In this document: positions 55,059 to 63,036 of the stretch, in pieces | Position numbering within the stretch: the stretch's first letter is position 1 | Layout of the letters: each line of letters opens with the position of its first letter | DNA from: Streptomyces canus | Lineage (GTDB): Bacteria > Actinomycetota > Actinomycetes > Streptomycetales > Streptomycetaceae | Direction of reading: 5' to 3' | DNA: 64,000 nucleotides | NCBI RefSeq assembly: GCF_030815415.1 | Contig: NZ_JAUSWW010000001.1 | Span: forward strand, 6,634,001-6,698,000 | Made by a program: the position numbers and the translations under genes | The notes under the pieces: model-generated | Database searches by the model: none | The model's input: only the letters and a program-made list of their open reading frames with translations | Told to the model about the DNA's origin: nothing

Positions 55059-56683
55059 ACGGACGGGCAGCGCTCGGTCTTCGGGTTTTCCGCGGGGATC
55101 AGCCGGACGTCCTCGCGGCGGACCGCGAAGGACTCCTGGACGTCGCCGTTCTTGCGCTTCGGGTCCCAGAGCCAGATCCAGTCGCCCGAGGTGCCGAAGG
55201 ACAGGACGGGGTGGTCGGTCGGGGCCGGGCCGTTCTCGACGGGGAGCGGCTTGTCCGGGTCCACCGGGCTCAGACACATGAAGTGGCCGTAGATGCCGAA
55301 GTAGGGCTTCGGTTCCTCGCCGTCGCGGGCGGCGTTCTCGGCGTCCCGGCCGGCGGTCTTGGCCGCCTGCGAGGTGCCCAGGAGGATGGCGCCCAGCGCG
55401 TAGGAGACGAGCAGCAGGCTCGCCAGGACCGCGGCGAAGAAGCGGTTGCCGCTGTCCCGGCCCAGGTGGAAGTGGCGCAGCCAGCCCACCACCGCCAGGA
55501 AGAACAGCATGCTGCCCAGGGCGAGGCCCATGGGTTCGCCGGCCGCCAGATAGGTGCCGAGACGGGGTGTGGGCACGGCGTTCGCGCGGATGTCGAAGCG
55601 GTCCAGATACGACGCATGCATCTGGCCGCCCAGCCAGTTGACCATCGACCACACCACCGGCACCGACAACGGCAGCAGCCAGGCCGCATGCCGGGTGAAG
55701 ATCGTCCGGCGCAGCGCGAGCACCGTCCCGGCCCCGGTGAACGCGACCACCGCCATCACCAGCACGACCGCCCACAGCACCCGCGGCTCGGTGTCCGTGC
55801 CCACCAGTGCCCCGAAACCCGCCATCGCCGAGGTCCCCGCCACCCCCGCCGCCCACTGCACCGGCCGCCCCCGGTCCCGGGTCTCCTTCGCCATCCGGCC
55901 CAGCGGCAGCGCCCCTGCCGTGCTCAGCAGCGCGGGCAGCAGCTTCCACCAGCCGTCCGCCCACACCACGTACATCCCGCAGACAGCCGCCAGCACGATC
56001 CCGGCCGCGCCCGCCGTCACCCAGGTCCAACGGACCCGGCGTGCGTGCGGGGTCTCGTCCAGCGGCGGATTCGCGTCCGAGTGCCCCGGCACCCGCAGCC
56101 CGTGCGCGGCGGGGTCGAAAACCCGCCCGCCCAGCGCCCGGGCGGCCAGCTCGGTGCGCGCGGCCTCCCGGGACTCCGGCCCCGCCGGCACCGTCACCGC
56201 CCGCTGCTCGTCCGCGAACCCCAGCCAGGTCAACAGGCCGCCCCAGGAGGGCAGTACGCGATGCACGTGGTACGTCGTCGTCGCCGGCCGGGGGTGCTCC
56301 ACCAGGGCCGCGTCCCGCACCCATGCGCCCAACTCCGCCTGTCGGGCGAGCCGTTCGACCTCCGCGGTGGCCGTGCGCAGCGCTCCCAGACGGGCTCCGT
56401 GCAGCCGGATCTCGACGACGAGCGAGGTGCGGTGCGGCGCGGCGGGGGCGGACTCCCCGGCCTCGGCCGGACGCACGGTCCAGCCCCGCTCCTCGAACAG
56501 GGCTGTCACATAGGCCACTTCATCCGCCTGGTCGACCACGTCGACAAGCATCCGCACCCGACGCCGACGCGGCGGAGCGGGCGGCCCCGCCGTCGGGTCG
56601 GGCGCCGTTTCCACGGACTGCGGGGTGTCGTCCGAGGGGCGCGGCGCGGGCAGAACGCGCCGACGGAGCGGCGAGCTGGGCAA
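55055..56683 (-). CDS. Polytopic membrane protein (unknown)
   Basis: About 542 residues. A soluble N-terminal part of about 260 residues (MLVDVVDQADEVAYVTALFEERGW ... HHVHRVLPSWGGLLTWLGF-like) precedes at least seven hydrophobic helices and an outer or cytoplasmic C-terminus with CLSPVDPDKPLP and WIWLWDPKRKNGDVQESFAVRREDVRLIP. I do not recognise a family. TTG 56683 with GGAGG 4 bases away is my choice; ATG 56551 would remove 44 residues. The stop TAG lies in the inverted-repeat element. Confidence 0.7.
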   Translation of the reverse strand: MPSSPLRRRVLPAPRPSDDTPQSVETAPDPTAGPPAPPRRRRVRMLVDVVDQADEVAYVTALFEERGWTVRPAEAGESAPAAPHRTSLVVEIRLHGARLGALRTATAEVERLARQAELGAWVRDAALVEHPRPATTTYHVHRVLPSWGGLLTWLGFADEQRAVTVPAGPESREAARTELAARALGGRVFDPAAHGLRVPGHSDANPPLDETPHARRVRWTWVTAGAAGIVLAAVCGMYVVWADGWWKLLPALLSTAGALPLGRMAKETRDRGRPVQWAAGVAGTSAMAGFGALVGTDTEPRVLWAVVLVMAVVAFTGAGTVLALRRTIFTRHAAWLLPLSVPVVWSMVNWLGGQMHASYLDRFDIRANAVPTPRLGTYLAAGEPMGLALGSMLFFLAVVGWLRHFHLGRDSGNRFFAAVLASLLLVSYALGAILLGTSQAAKTAGRDAENAARDGEEPKPYFGIYGHFMCLSPVDPDKPLPVENGPAPTDHPVLSFGTSGDWIWLWDPKRKNGDVQESFAVRREDVRLIPAENPKTERCPSV

Positions 56684-56776
56684 CGGTCCTCCAGATGATC
56701 GTGTGTCAGTCGATTGTGGGGCGAGTGTCCGTATGCGCTCTACCGCGGCGGCCGTGACAGTGGGAAGCTGCCCTCC

Positions 56777-57319
56777 ATGGGGGTATTGCTCAGGTTTTGG
56801 GGCCGCCCGCGAGGACACCGGGTCCAGCGGGTGGCAGCCGTGTCCGTGCTCGCGGTCGTGGTCGCCGGCGGGCTCACCGCCTGTGATCCGGCGGGGCTGA
56901 ACTCCGCGTCCGTGGCGTACACGACCGATCAGACGGTCACCAAGGAGCTGGAGCGTCAGAAGGCCAACGTGCAGTGGCTGACCTGCCAGGCCTCCTACGG
57001 GAACCGGCCCACGCCGACGGCGACCGACAACGCCGTCGCCGAGGTCCACTGCACCGGGGAGACCACCAGCAATCAGGACATCGACGTCGACGGCAAGATC
57101 ACCCGTGTGGTCAACGGGCAGTGTGTGCGCGGTGAGCTGACCGCGAAGATCGACGGCAAGCAGTGGTTCCAGGTCAACGGACTGGGCAACTGCGACGCCT
57201 CGCCCGAGCCGAACAACCCGGGCGGCAACGGGCAGCCGGGGGACACCGTCACCGTGACGGTCACGGAGACCATCTGGTGCGACAAGTACCCGGACTGCAG
57301 GCCCGTCCAGGGCAAGTGA
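56777..57319 (+). CDS. Secreted lipoprotein (unknown)
   Basis: 180 residues. The signal peptide is RVAAVSVLAVVVAGGLTAC with the lipobox LTAC, so the mature protein is attached to lipid outside the membrane. The rest has a likely immunoglobulin-like beta domain with paired Cys (LTCQASYG and VHCTGET, QCVRGEL and NCDAS, WCDKYPDCRPV). The ATG (MGVLLRFWG) lies in the divergent gap from the membrane-protein gene. The function is unknown. Confidence 0.8.
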   Translation: MGVLLRFWGRPRGHRVQRVAAVSVLAVVVAGGLTACDPAGLNSASVAYTTDQTVTKELERQKANVQWLTCQASYGNRPTPTATDNAVAEVHCTGETTSNQDIDVDGKITRVVNGQCVRGELTAKIDGKQWFQVNGLGNCDASPEPNNPGGNGQPGDTVTVTVTETIWCDKYPDCRPVQGK

Positions 57320-57353
57320 TCCAAAGCCCTGTCCGTGGGCCGTCGGCCCTGCA

Positions 57354-57365
57354 TAGGGTTGACGG
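57354..57365 (+). promoter_or_regulatory. Candidate leaderless -10 box for the tricorn-type protease
   Basis: TAGGGT (57354-57359), exactly 6 bases, GTG at 57366. No ribosome site is present. Confidence 0.5.
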
Positions 57366-60300
57366 GTGACACAGCCCGCGACGCCCTCGTATCTCCGGTT
57401 TCCGCACCTGCACGGCGACTTGGCGGCCTTCACCGCCGAGGACGACGTATGGATCGCCCCCCTCGACGGCGGCCGGGCCTGGCGGGTCAGCGCCGACAAC
57501 GTGCCCGTCTCCACACCGCGCATCTCGCCCGACGGCACCACCGTCGCTTGGACCTCCACCCGGGACGGCGCCCCCGAGGTGCACATCGCCCCGGTGGACG
57601 GCGGTCCCGCCAAGCGGCTGACGCACTGGGGTAGTTGGCGTACCCAGGTGCGCGGCTGGACCCCGGACGGCCAGGTCCTCGCGATCACCACCCACGGCCA
57701 GGCCAGCCTGCGCCGCTCCTGGGCACACGCCGTCCCGCTCGACGGGGGACCGTCGACCCTCCTGCCGTACGGGCCCGTGGGCGGTGTCGCGTTCGGACCG
57801 TCCACCGTGCTGCTGTCCGCGCCGATGGGGCGGGAGGCCGCCTGGTGGAAGCGGTACCGGGGCGGCACGGCGGGCAAGCTGTGGATCGATCACGAGGGCG
57901 ACGGCGAGTTCGTACGGCTGCACGAAGACCTCGACGGGAACATCGAGTTCCCGGTGTGGGCGGGGGTGGGGGTCCCCCCGGTCGAGCGAAGCCGAGAGTG
58001 GGGGAGGATTGCCTTTCTCTCCGACCACGAAGGCGTCGGCGCGCTGTACTCCTCCCTCGCCGACGGGTCCGATCTGCGGCGCCACACACCCCTCGACGGG
58101 TTCTACGCCCGGCACGCCGCCGGTGACGGCACCCGCGTCATCCACACCTCGGCCGGTGAACTGTGGGTCCTGGACGACCTGGACGGGGCCGAGCCGCGCC
58201 GGCTGGAGGTGCGGCTCGGCGGACAGCGCGTCGACCGGCAGCCGTTCGCGGTGAACGCCTCGCGCTGGTTCGGCTCCGCCGCCCCCGACCACACCGCGCG
58301 CGGCAGCGCGGTCGCCGTCCGGGGCGCTGTGCACTGGGTCACCCACCGCTCCGGTCCGACCCGGGCGCTGGCCGCCGAACCCGGCGTACGGGCCCGGCTG
58401 CCCCGCACCTTCCGCACGGAGGGCGAGGAGTGGGTGGTGTGGGTGACCGACGCGGAGGGCGACGACGCCCTGGAGTTCGCGCCCGCCACCGGCCTCGCCC
58501 CCGGTGCCACCCCGCGCCGCCTCGCCGCCGGACAGCTCGGCCGGGTCCTCGGGCTCGCCATGGCCCCCGACGGCAGCCGGGCCGCGGTCGCCGCGCACGA
58601 CGGCCGCGTCCTGCTCGTCGAGCGGGAGACCGGCGAGGTCCGCGAGGTGGACCGGAGCGCCGACGGCGACGTCTCCGGGCTGGTCTTCTCGCCCGACTCG
58701 ACCTGGCTCGCCTGGTCCCACCCCGGCCCGCGCCCGCTCCGCCAGCTCCGCCTCGCCAACACCACCGACCTCTCCGTCACCGAGGCGACCCCGCTCCGCT
58801 TCCAGGACTACGCGCCGACCTTCACCCTGGACGGCAAGCACCTCGCCTTCCTCTCCACCCGCTCCTTCGACCCGGTCTACGACGAGCACGTCTTCGACCT
58901 CGCCTTCGTGGTCGGCGACCGCCCGCACCTGATCACGCTCGCCGCGACCACGCCCTCGCCGTTCGGCCCGCAGCGGCACGGCCGCCCCTTCGAGGCCCCG
59001 GACAAGGACGAGACACCCGACAGCGAGGGCACCCCGGCCACCCGCATCGACCTCGAGGGCCTCGCCGACCGGATCGTGCCGTTCCCGGTCGAGGCCGCCC
59101 GCTACTCCAACCTGCGCGCGGCGAAGGACGGCGTGCTGTGGCTGCGTCACCCGGTGCAGGGTGTCCTCGGCTCGTCCCGGGCCACCCCGGACGACCCCGA
59201 CCCCAAGACCGAGCTGGAGCGCTACGACCTCGCCCAGCAGCGCCTGGAGCATCTCGCCGCCGACGCCGACCACTTCGCGGTCAGCGGGGACGGCAAGCGG
59301 GTCCTGCTGTGGACCGACGGGCGGCTGAAGGTCGTCCCGAGCGACCGGCGGGCCTCGGGCGACGAGGACAGCGACAGCAACATCACCGTCGACCTCGCCC
59401 GGATCCGGCAGACCGCCGACCCGTCGGCCGAGTGGCGGCAGATGTACGAGGAGACCGGCCGCATCATGCGGGACCACTTCTGGCGCCCCGACATGAGCGG
59501 TGTCGACTGGTCCGGCGTCCTGGACCGCTACCGCCCCGTGGTGGACCGGGTCGCCACCCACGACGACCTCGTCGACCTCCTCTGGGAGGTGCAGGGCGAG
59601 CTCGGCACCTCGCACGCCTACGTCATGCCGCGCGGCGGCTACGGCAGCGGCCCGCGCCAAGGGCTCCTCGGCGCCGACATCTCCCGCCACGACGACGGCC
59701 CCCAGGGTGCGCCGCAGTGGCGTATCGACCGCATCCTGCCGACCGAGACCTCCGACCCCGACGCCCGTTCCCCGCTCGCCGCGCCCGGTGTCGCGGTGCG
59801 CGCGGGCGACGCGATCGTCGCGGTCGGCGGGCATCCGGTCGACCCGGTCACCGGTCCCGGCCCGCTCCTCGTCGGCACGGCGGGCAAGCCGGTCGAGCTG
59901 ACCGTCTCGCCGTCCGGCGGCGGTGACGTGCGGCACGCCGTCGTCGTACCGATCGCGGACGAGGAACCGCTGCGCTACCACGCGTGGGTCGCGGACCGGC
60001 GGGCGTACGTCCACGAGAGGTCCGGTGGCCGGCTCGGCTACCTGCACGTCCCCGACATGCAGGCTCCCGGCTGGGCGCAGATCCACCGTGACCTGCGGGT
60101 CGAGGTGGCTCGTGAGGGGCTGGTCGTCGACGTCCGGGAGAACCGCGGCGGTCACACGTCCCAGCTCGTCGTCGAGAAGCTGGCCCGGCGGATCGTCGGC
60201 TGGGCCCTGCCGCGCGGGCTGCGGCCGTACAGCTACCCCGAGGACGCGCCGAGGGGCCCGGTGGTCGCCGTGGCGAACGAGTTCTCGGGCTCCGACGGCG

Positions 60301-60614
60301 ACATCGTCAACGCGGCGATCAAGGCGCTGGGGATCGGTCCGGTGGTCGGCACGCGGACCTGGGGCGGCGTCATCGGGATCGACAGCCGGTACCGGCTCGT
60401 CGACGGCACGCTGATCACCCAGCCCAAGTACGCGTTCTGGCTGGAGGGTTACGAGTGGGGCGTGGAGAACCACGGCGTGGACCCGGACGTCGAGGTGGTC
60501 CAGCGCCCGCAGGACCACGGCGCGGGGAAGGACGTACAACTGGACGAGGCGGTACGCATCGCGCTGGAGGCCCTGGAGCGGACTCCGGCGAAGGTGCCTC
60601 CGTCGCTTCCCTGA
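57366..60614 (+). CDS. Tricorn-type S41 protease
   Basis: 1082 residues, matching tricorn in length and order: two beta-propeller domains (repeated SPDGT/WTSTRDG-type and FSPDSTWLAWSHPGP blades), a helical domain, a PDZ domain (GVAVRAGDAIVAVGGHPVDP) and the S41 catalytic core. The catalytic pair is S749-H750 (LGTSHAY) and the nucleophile is S976 (EFSGSDGD). In archaea tricorn digests proteasome peptides to smaller ones. In Streptomyces a tricorn homologue has been characterised, as I recall. A 42-base GC-rich repeat is inserted in-frame at 57966-58007 between propeller blades. Confidence 0.9.
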   Translation: MTQPATPSYLRFPHLHGDLAAFTAEDDVWIAPLDGGRAWRVSADNVPVSTPRISPDGTTVAWTSTRDGAPEVHIAPVDGGPAKRLTHWGSWRTQVRGWTPDGQVLAITTHGQASLRRSWAHAVPLDGGPSTLLPYGPVGGVAFGPSTVLLSAPMGREAAWWKRYRGGTAGKLWIDHEGDGEFVRLHEDLDGNIEFPVWAGVGVPPVERSREWGRIAFLSDHEGVGALYSSLADGSDLRRHTPLDGFYARHAAGDGTRVIHTSAGELWVLDDLDGAEPRRLEVRLGGQRVDRQPFAVNASRWFGSAAPDHTARGSAVAVRGAVHWVTHRSGPTRALAAEPGVRARLPRTFRTEGEEWVVWVTDAEGDDALEFAPATGLAPGATPRRLAAGQLGRVLGLAMAPDGSRAAVAAHDGRVLLVERETGEVREVDRSADGDVSGLVFSPDSTWLAWSHPGPRPLRQLRLANTTDLSVTEATPLRFQDYAPTFTLDGKHLAFLSTRSFDPVYDEHVFDLAFVVGDRPHLITLAATTPSPFGPQRHGRPFEAPDKDETPDSEGTPATRIDLEGLADRIVPFPVEAARYSNLRAAKDGVLWLRHPVQGVLGSSRATPDDPDPKTELERYDLAQQRLEHLAADADHFAVSGDGKRVLLWTDGRLKVVPSDRRASGDEDSDSNITVDLARIRQTADPSAEWRQMYEETGRIMRDHFWRPDMSGVDWSGVLDRYRPVVDRVATHDDLVDLLWEVQGELGTSHAYVMPRGGYGSGPRQGLLGADISRHDDGPQGAPQWRIDRILPTETSDPDARSPLAAPGVAVRAGDAIVAVGGHPVDPVTGPGPLLVGTAGKPVELTVSPSGGGDVRHAVVVPIADEEPLRYHAWVADRRAYVHERSGGRLGYLHVPDMQAPGWAQIHRDLRVEVAREGLVVDVRENRGGHTSQLVVEKLARRIVGWALPRGLRPYSYPEDAPRGPVVAVANEFSGSDGDIVNAAIKALGIGPVVGTRTWGGVIGIDSRYRLVDGTLITQPKYAFWLEGYEWGVENHGVDPDVEVVQRPQDHGAGKDVQLDEAVRIALEALERTPAKVPPSLP
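57966..58007 (+). repeat. Coding repeat inserted in the tricorn gene
   Basis: The 25 bases 57982-58006 (TCGAGCGAAGCCGAGAGTGG...) are identical to 61847-61871 in the RNase Z-like gene. They contain CTCG(A)GC-GAA-GCCGAG-type pairing and end in GGGGGAG. Here they are read VERSREWGR. Confidence 0.85.
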
Positions 60615-60661
60615 CCTGATCGATACGATGCCCCCACACCCGCGACCCGAAGGGACACCAC

Positions 60662-61015
60662 ATGCCAGGGGAACCGCAGGACGACTGCCTGTTCTGCAAG
60701 ATCGTCGCAGGGCACATCCCGGCGACGATCGTCCGTGAGACGGACACCACCGTCGCCTTCCGGGACATCAACCCCCAGGCCCCCACGCACGTCCTGGTGA
60801 TCCCCAAGGCGCACTACGAGAACGCCGCGACCCTCGCCGCCGCCGAACCGGCCCTCGCCGCCGACGTCCTCGGCGAGGCGCAGTCCGTCGCCGACGAGGA
60901 CAAGCTGGAGAGCTACCGCATCGTCTTCAACACCGGTGCCGGTGCCGGCCAGACCGTCTTCCACGCGCACGCGCACGTCCTGGGCGGTCGTGGTCTGCAG
61001 TGGCCGCCCGGGTAA
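60662..61015 (+). CDS. HIT-family nucleotide hydrolase
   Basis: 117 residues. The histidine triad is FHAHAHVLGG (His-x-His-x-His), with the zinc-site CLFCKIVAG and THVLVIPKAH. It belongs to the HINT/PKCI branch that cleaves aminoacyl or lysyl-AMP-type phosphoramidates and keeps nucleotide side-products low. ATG 60662 has AAGGGAC 8 bases upstream. It directly precedes the RNase Z-like gene with a 6-base gap. Confidence 0.92.
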   Translation: MPGEPQDDCLFCKIVAGHIPATIVRETDTTVAFRDINPQAPTHVLVIPKAHYENAATLAAAEPALAADVLGEAQSVADEDKLESYRIVFNTGAGAGQTVFHAHAHVLGGRGLQWPPG

Positions 61016-61021
61016 GTCACC

Positions 61022-61963
61022 GTGTCCGTACGTGAATTGGTGGTCCTCGGCACCGCCAGCCAGGTTCCCACCCGGCACCGCAACCACAACGGCTACCTCC
61101 TGCGCTGGGACGGCGAGGGCATCCTCTTCGACCCGGGCGAGGGCACCCAGCGCCAGATGCTGCGGGCCGGTGTCGCCGCGCACGACCTGAACCGGATCTG
61201 CGTCACGCACTTCCACGGCGACCATTCGCTGGGGCTCGCCGGTGTCATCCAGCGCATCAACCTCGACAAGGTCCCGCACCCGGTCACGGCCCACTACCCG
61301 AAGTCCGGCCAGCGCTTCTTCGACCGGCTGCGGTACTCCACGGCGTACCGGGAGACCGTCGGGATCACCGAGGCACCGGTGAGTGCGGACGGGCCGCTGG
61401 CCACGGGCTCTTCCTACGAGCTGGAGACCCGCAAGCTCTCCCACCCCGTCGAGTCGTACGGCTATCGCGTCGTCGAACCCGACGGCCGCCGCATGCTGCC
61501 CGACCGCCTCGCCGCGCACGGCATCAAGGGCCCGGACGTCGGCCGGATCCAGCGGGAGGGCTCGGTCAGCGGGGTCCTTCTCGAGGACGTCAGCGAGGTG
61601 CGGCGCGGGCAGCGGTTCGCGTTCGTCATGGACACCCGGCTGTGCGACGGCGTGCACGCGCTGGCCGAGGGGTGCGACATGCTCGTCATCGAGTCGACGT
61701 TCCTGGACGAGGACATCGACCTGGCGGTCGACCACGGCCATCTGACCGCCGGGCAGGCGGCCACGGTGGCGCGGGACGCCGGCGTACGGCATCTCGTGCT
61801 CACGCACTTCAGCCAGCGCTACAGCGACCATGGGGGCACCTCCCGCTCGAGCGAAGCCGAGAGTGGGGGAGAGTTCGAACGGCAGGCGCGGGCGGCGGGC
61901 TTCGAGGGCGAGCTGACGGTCGCACACGATCTGCTGCGGGTGCCGGTTCCGAAACGGCGGTAA
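61022..61963 (+). CDS. RNase Z-like metallo-beta-lactamase
   Basis: 313 residues. VVLGTASQVPTRHRNHNGYLLRWDGEGILFDPGEGTQRQ, then THFHGDHSLGLAG (zinc motif), later VESTFLDED and LTHFSQRY-SDHG are the tRNase Z pattern (ElaC-type). It would trim tRNA 3' ends, which fits a genome whose tRNA genes lack CCA. A repeat of about 42 bases (61830-61871) inserts SSEAESGGE between TSR and FERQ near residue 280, after the HFSQRY motif. GTG start at 61022 has no strong ribosome site. Confidence 0.88.
   Translation: MSVRELVVLGTASQVPTRHRNHNGYLLRWDGEGILFDPGEGTQRQMLRAGVAAHDLNRICVTHFHGDHSLGLAGVIQRINLDKVPHPVTAHYPKSGQRFFDRLRYSTAYRETVGITEAPVSADGPLATGSSYELETRKLSHPVESYGYRVVEPDGRRMLPDRLAAHGIKGPDVGRIQREGSVSGVLLEDVSEVRRGQRFAFVMDTRLCDGVHALAEGCDMLVIESTFLDEDIDLAVDHGHLTAGQAATVARDAGVRHLVLTHFSQRYSDHGGTSRSSEAESGGEFERQARAAGFEGELTVAHDLLRVPVPKRR
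61830..61871 (+). repeat. Coding repeat inserted in the RNase Z-like gene
   Basis: 25 bases at 61847-61871 are identical to 57982-58006 in the tricorn gene, but read in a different frame (SSEAESGGE). Flanks have GGGGGCACCTCCC before and GGGGGAG after. Confidence 0.85.
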
Positions 61964-61971
61964 ACCACCCG

Positions 61972-61983
61972 TACGATGCTTCG
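61972..61983 (+). promoter_or_regulatory. Candidate leaderless -10 box for the deaminase gene
   Basis: TACGAT (61972-61977), exactly 6 bases, ATG at 61984. The upstream RNase Z-like stop is at 61963, so the gene seems to have its own promoter inside a short gap. Confidence 0.5.
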
Positions 61984-62976
61984 ATGCCCCTCCCCAAAGC
62001 TGAACTGCACCTCCACATCGAAGGCACGCTGGAGCCCGAGCTGGCGTTTGAGCTGGCCGCCCGCAACGGCGTCGAGCTGCCGTACGCGGACACGGACGAG
62101 CTCCGCAAGGCGTACCAGTTCGAGGACCTCCAGTCCTTCCTGAACCTGTACTACGAGCTCATGGCCGTCCTGCGCACCGAGCGGGACTTCGAGGACCTCG
62201 CGAACGCGTATCTCGCCCGTGCCGCCGCGCAGGGGGTGCGGCACGCGGAGATCTTCTTCGACCCGCAGGCGCACCTCGCGCGCGGTGTGGGCATGGGGAC
62301 GGTCGTCGACGGGCTGTGGCGGGCGCTCGGCAGCAGCGAGGCGAACCACGGTGTCTCCACGCAGCTGATCCTGTGCTTCCTGCGGGACGAGTCCGCCGAG
62401 TCGGCCCTGGAGACGCTGGACGCCGCCAAGCCGTATCTCGACCGGATCGTCGGCGTCGGGCTCGACTCCGCCGAGGTCGGGCATCCGCCGGTCAAGTTCC
62501 GCGAGGTGTACGAGGCGGCTGCGGCCCTTGGTCTGCGGCGGGTGGCGCATGCCGGGGAGGAGGGGCCGCCGGAGTACATCACGCAGGCCCTTGATGTGCT
62601 CGGCGTGGAGCGGATCGATCATGGGCTGCGGTGCATGGAGGACCCCGAGCTGGTCTCGCGGTTGGTCCGGGACCGCGTGCCGCTGACGCTGTGCCCGTTG
62701 TCGAACGTGCGGCTGCGGACGGTTGATGTGCTGGCGGATCATCCGCTTCCGGCGATGCTGGACGCGGGGTTGTTGTGCACGGTGAACTCTGATGACCCGG
62801 CGTACTTCGGGGGGTACGCCGGGGACAACTTCGATGCGGTGCGCTCGGCGCTGGGCCTTGGCGAGGAGCGGTTGCGCGAGCTGGCTCGGAACTCGTTCGT
62901 CGCGTCCTTCTTGGAGCATGACGAGGAGCGGCGTCAGCGGTATCTGGGTGAAGTGGAGAGCTACGAGTTCTCGTAG
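61984..62976 (+). CDS. Adenosine/adenine deaminase family protein
   Basis: 330 residues. The metal-binding HLH is in KAELHLHIEGTLEPE (H9, H11), followed by VAHAGEEGPPEYI, the LCPLSNVRLRTV region and NSDDPAYFGG with the metal-ligand Asp. The start KAELHLHIEGTLEPE and HAGEEG fit the adenine-deaminase branch better than classic adenosine deaminase, whose N-terminus reads more like HLHLDG. It deaminates adenine or adenosine for purine salvage. The exact substrate needs a test. Confidence 0.82.
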   Translation: MPLPKAELHLHIEGTLEPELAFELAARNGVELPYADTDELRKAYQFEDLQSFLNLYYELMAVLRTERDFEDLANAYLARAAAQGVRHAEIFFDPQAHLARGVGMGTVVDGLWRALGSSEANHGVSTQLILCFLRDESAESALETLDAAKPYLDRIVGVGLDSAEVGHPPVKFREVYEAAAALGLRRVAHAGEEGPPEYITQALDVLGVERIDHGLRCMEDPELVSRLVRDRVPLTLCPLSNVRLRTVDVLADHPLPAMLDAGLLCTVNSDDPAYFGGYAGDNFDAVRSALGLGEERLRELARNSFVASFLEHDEERRQRYLGEVESYEFS

Positions 62977-62984
62977 TCGTCATG

Positions 62985-63036
62985 CTGCGGCCGGTGGGGG
63001 TTGATCGCGCAGTTCCCCGCGCCCCTGGCGGGGCGC
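62985..63036. repeat. Short GC-rich intergenic repeat, copy C
   Basis: Between the convergent deaminase and MFS genes. 63005-63027 is identical to 48211-48233, followed by GGCGGGGCGC, which pairs with GCGCCCC just before. As with the other two copies it lies where two genes meet tail to tail. Confidence 0.75.

Noticed and set aside
57261..60539. 1092-codon open frame antisense to the tricorn gene
   Set aside because: Composition of a shadow frame and no motifs; the plus-strand protease has all catalytic residues.
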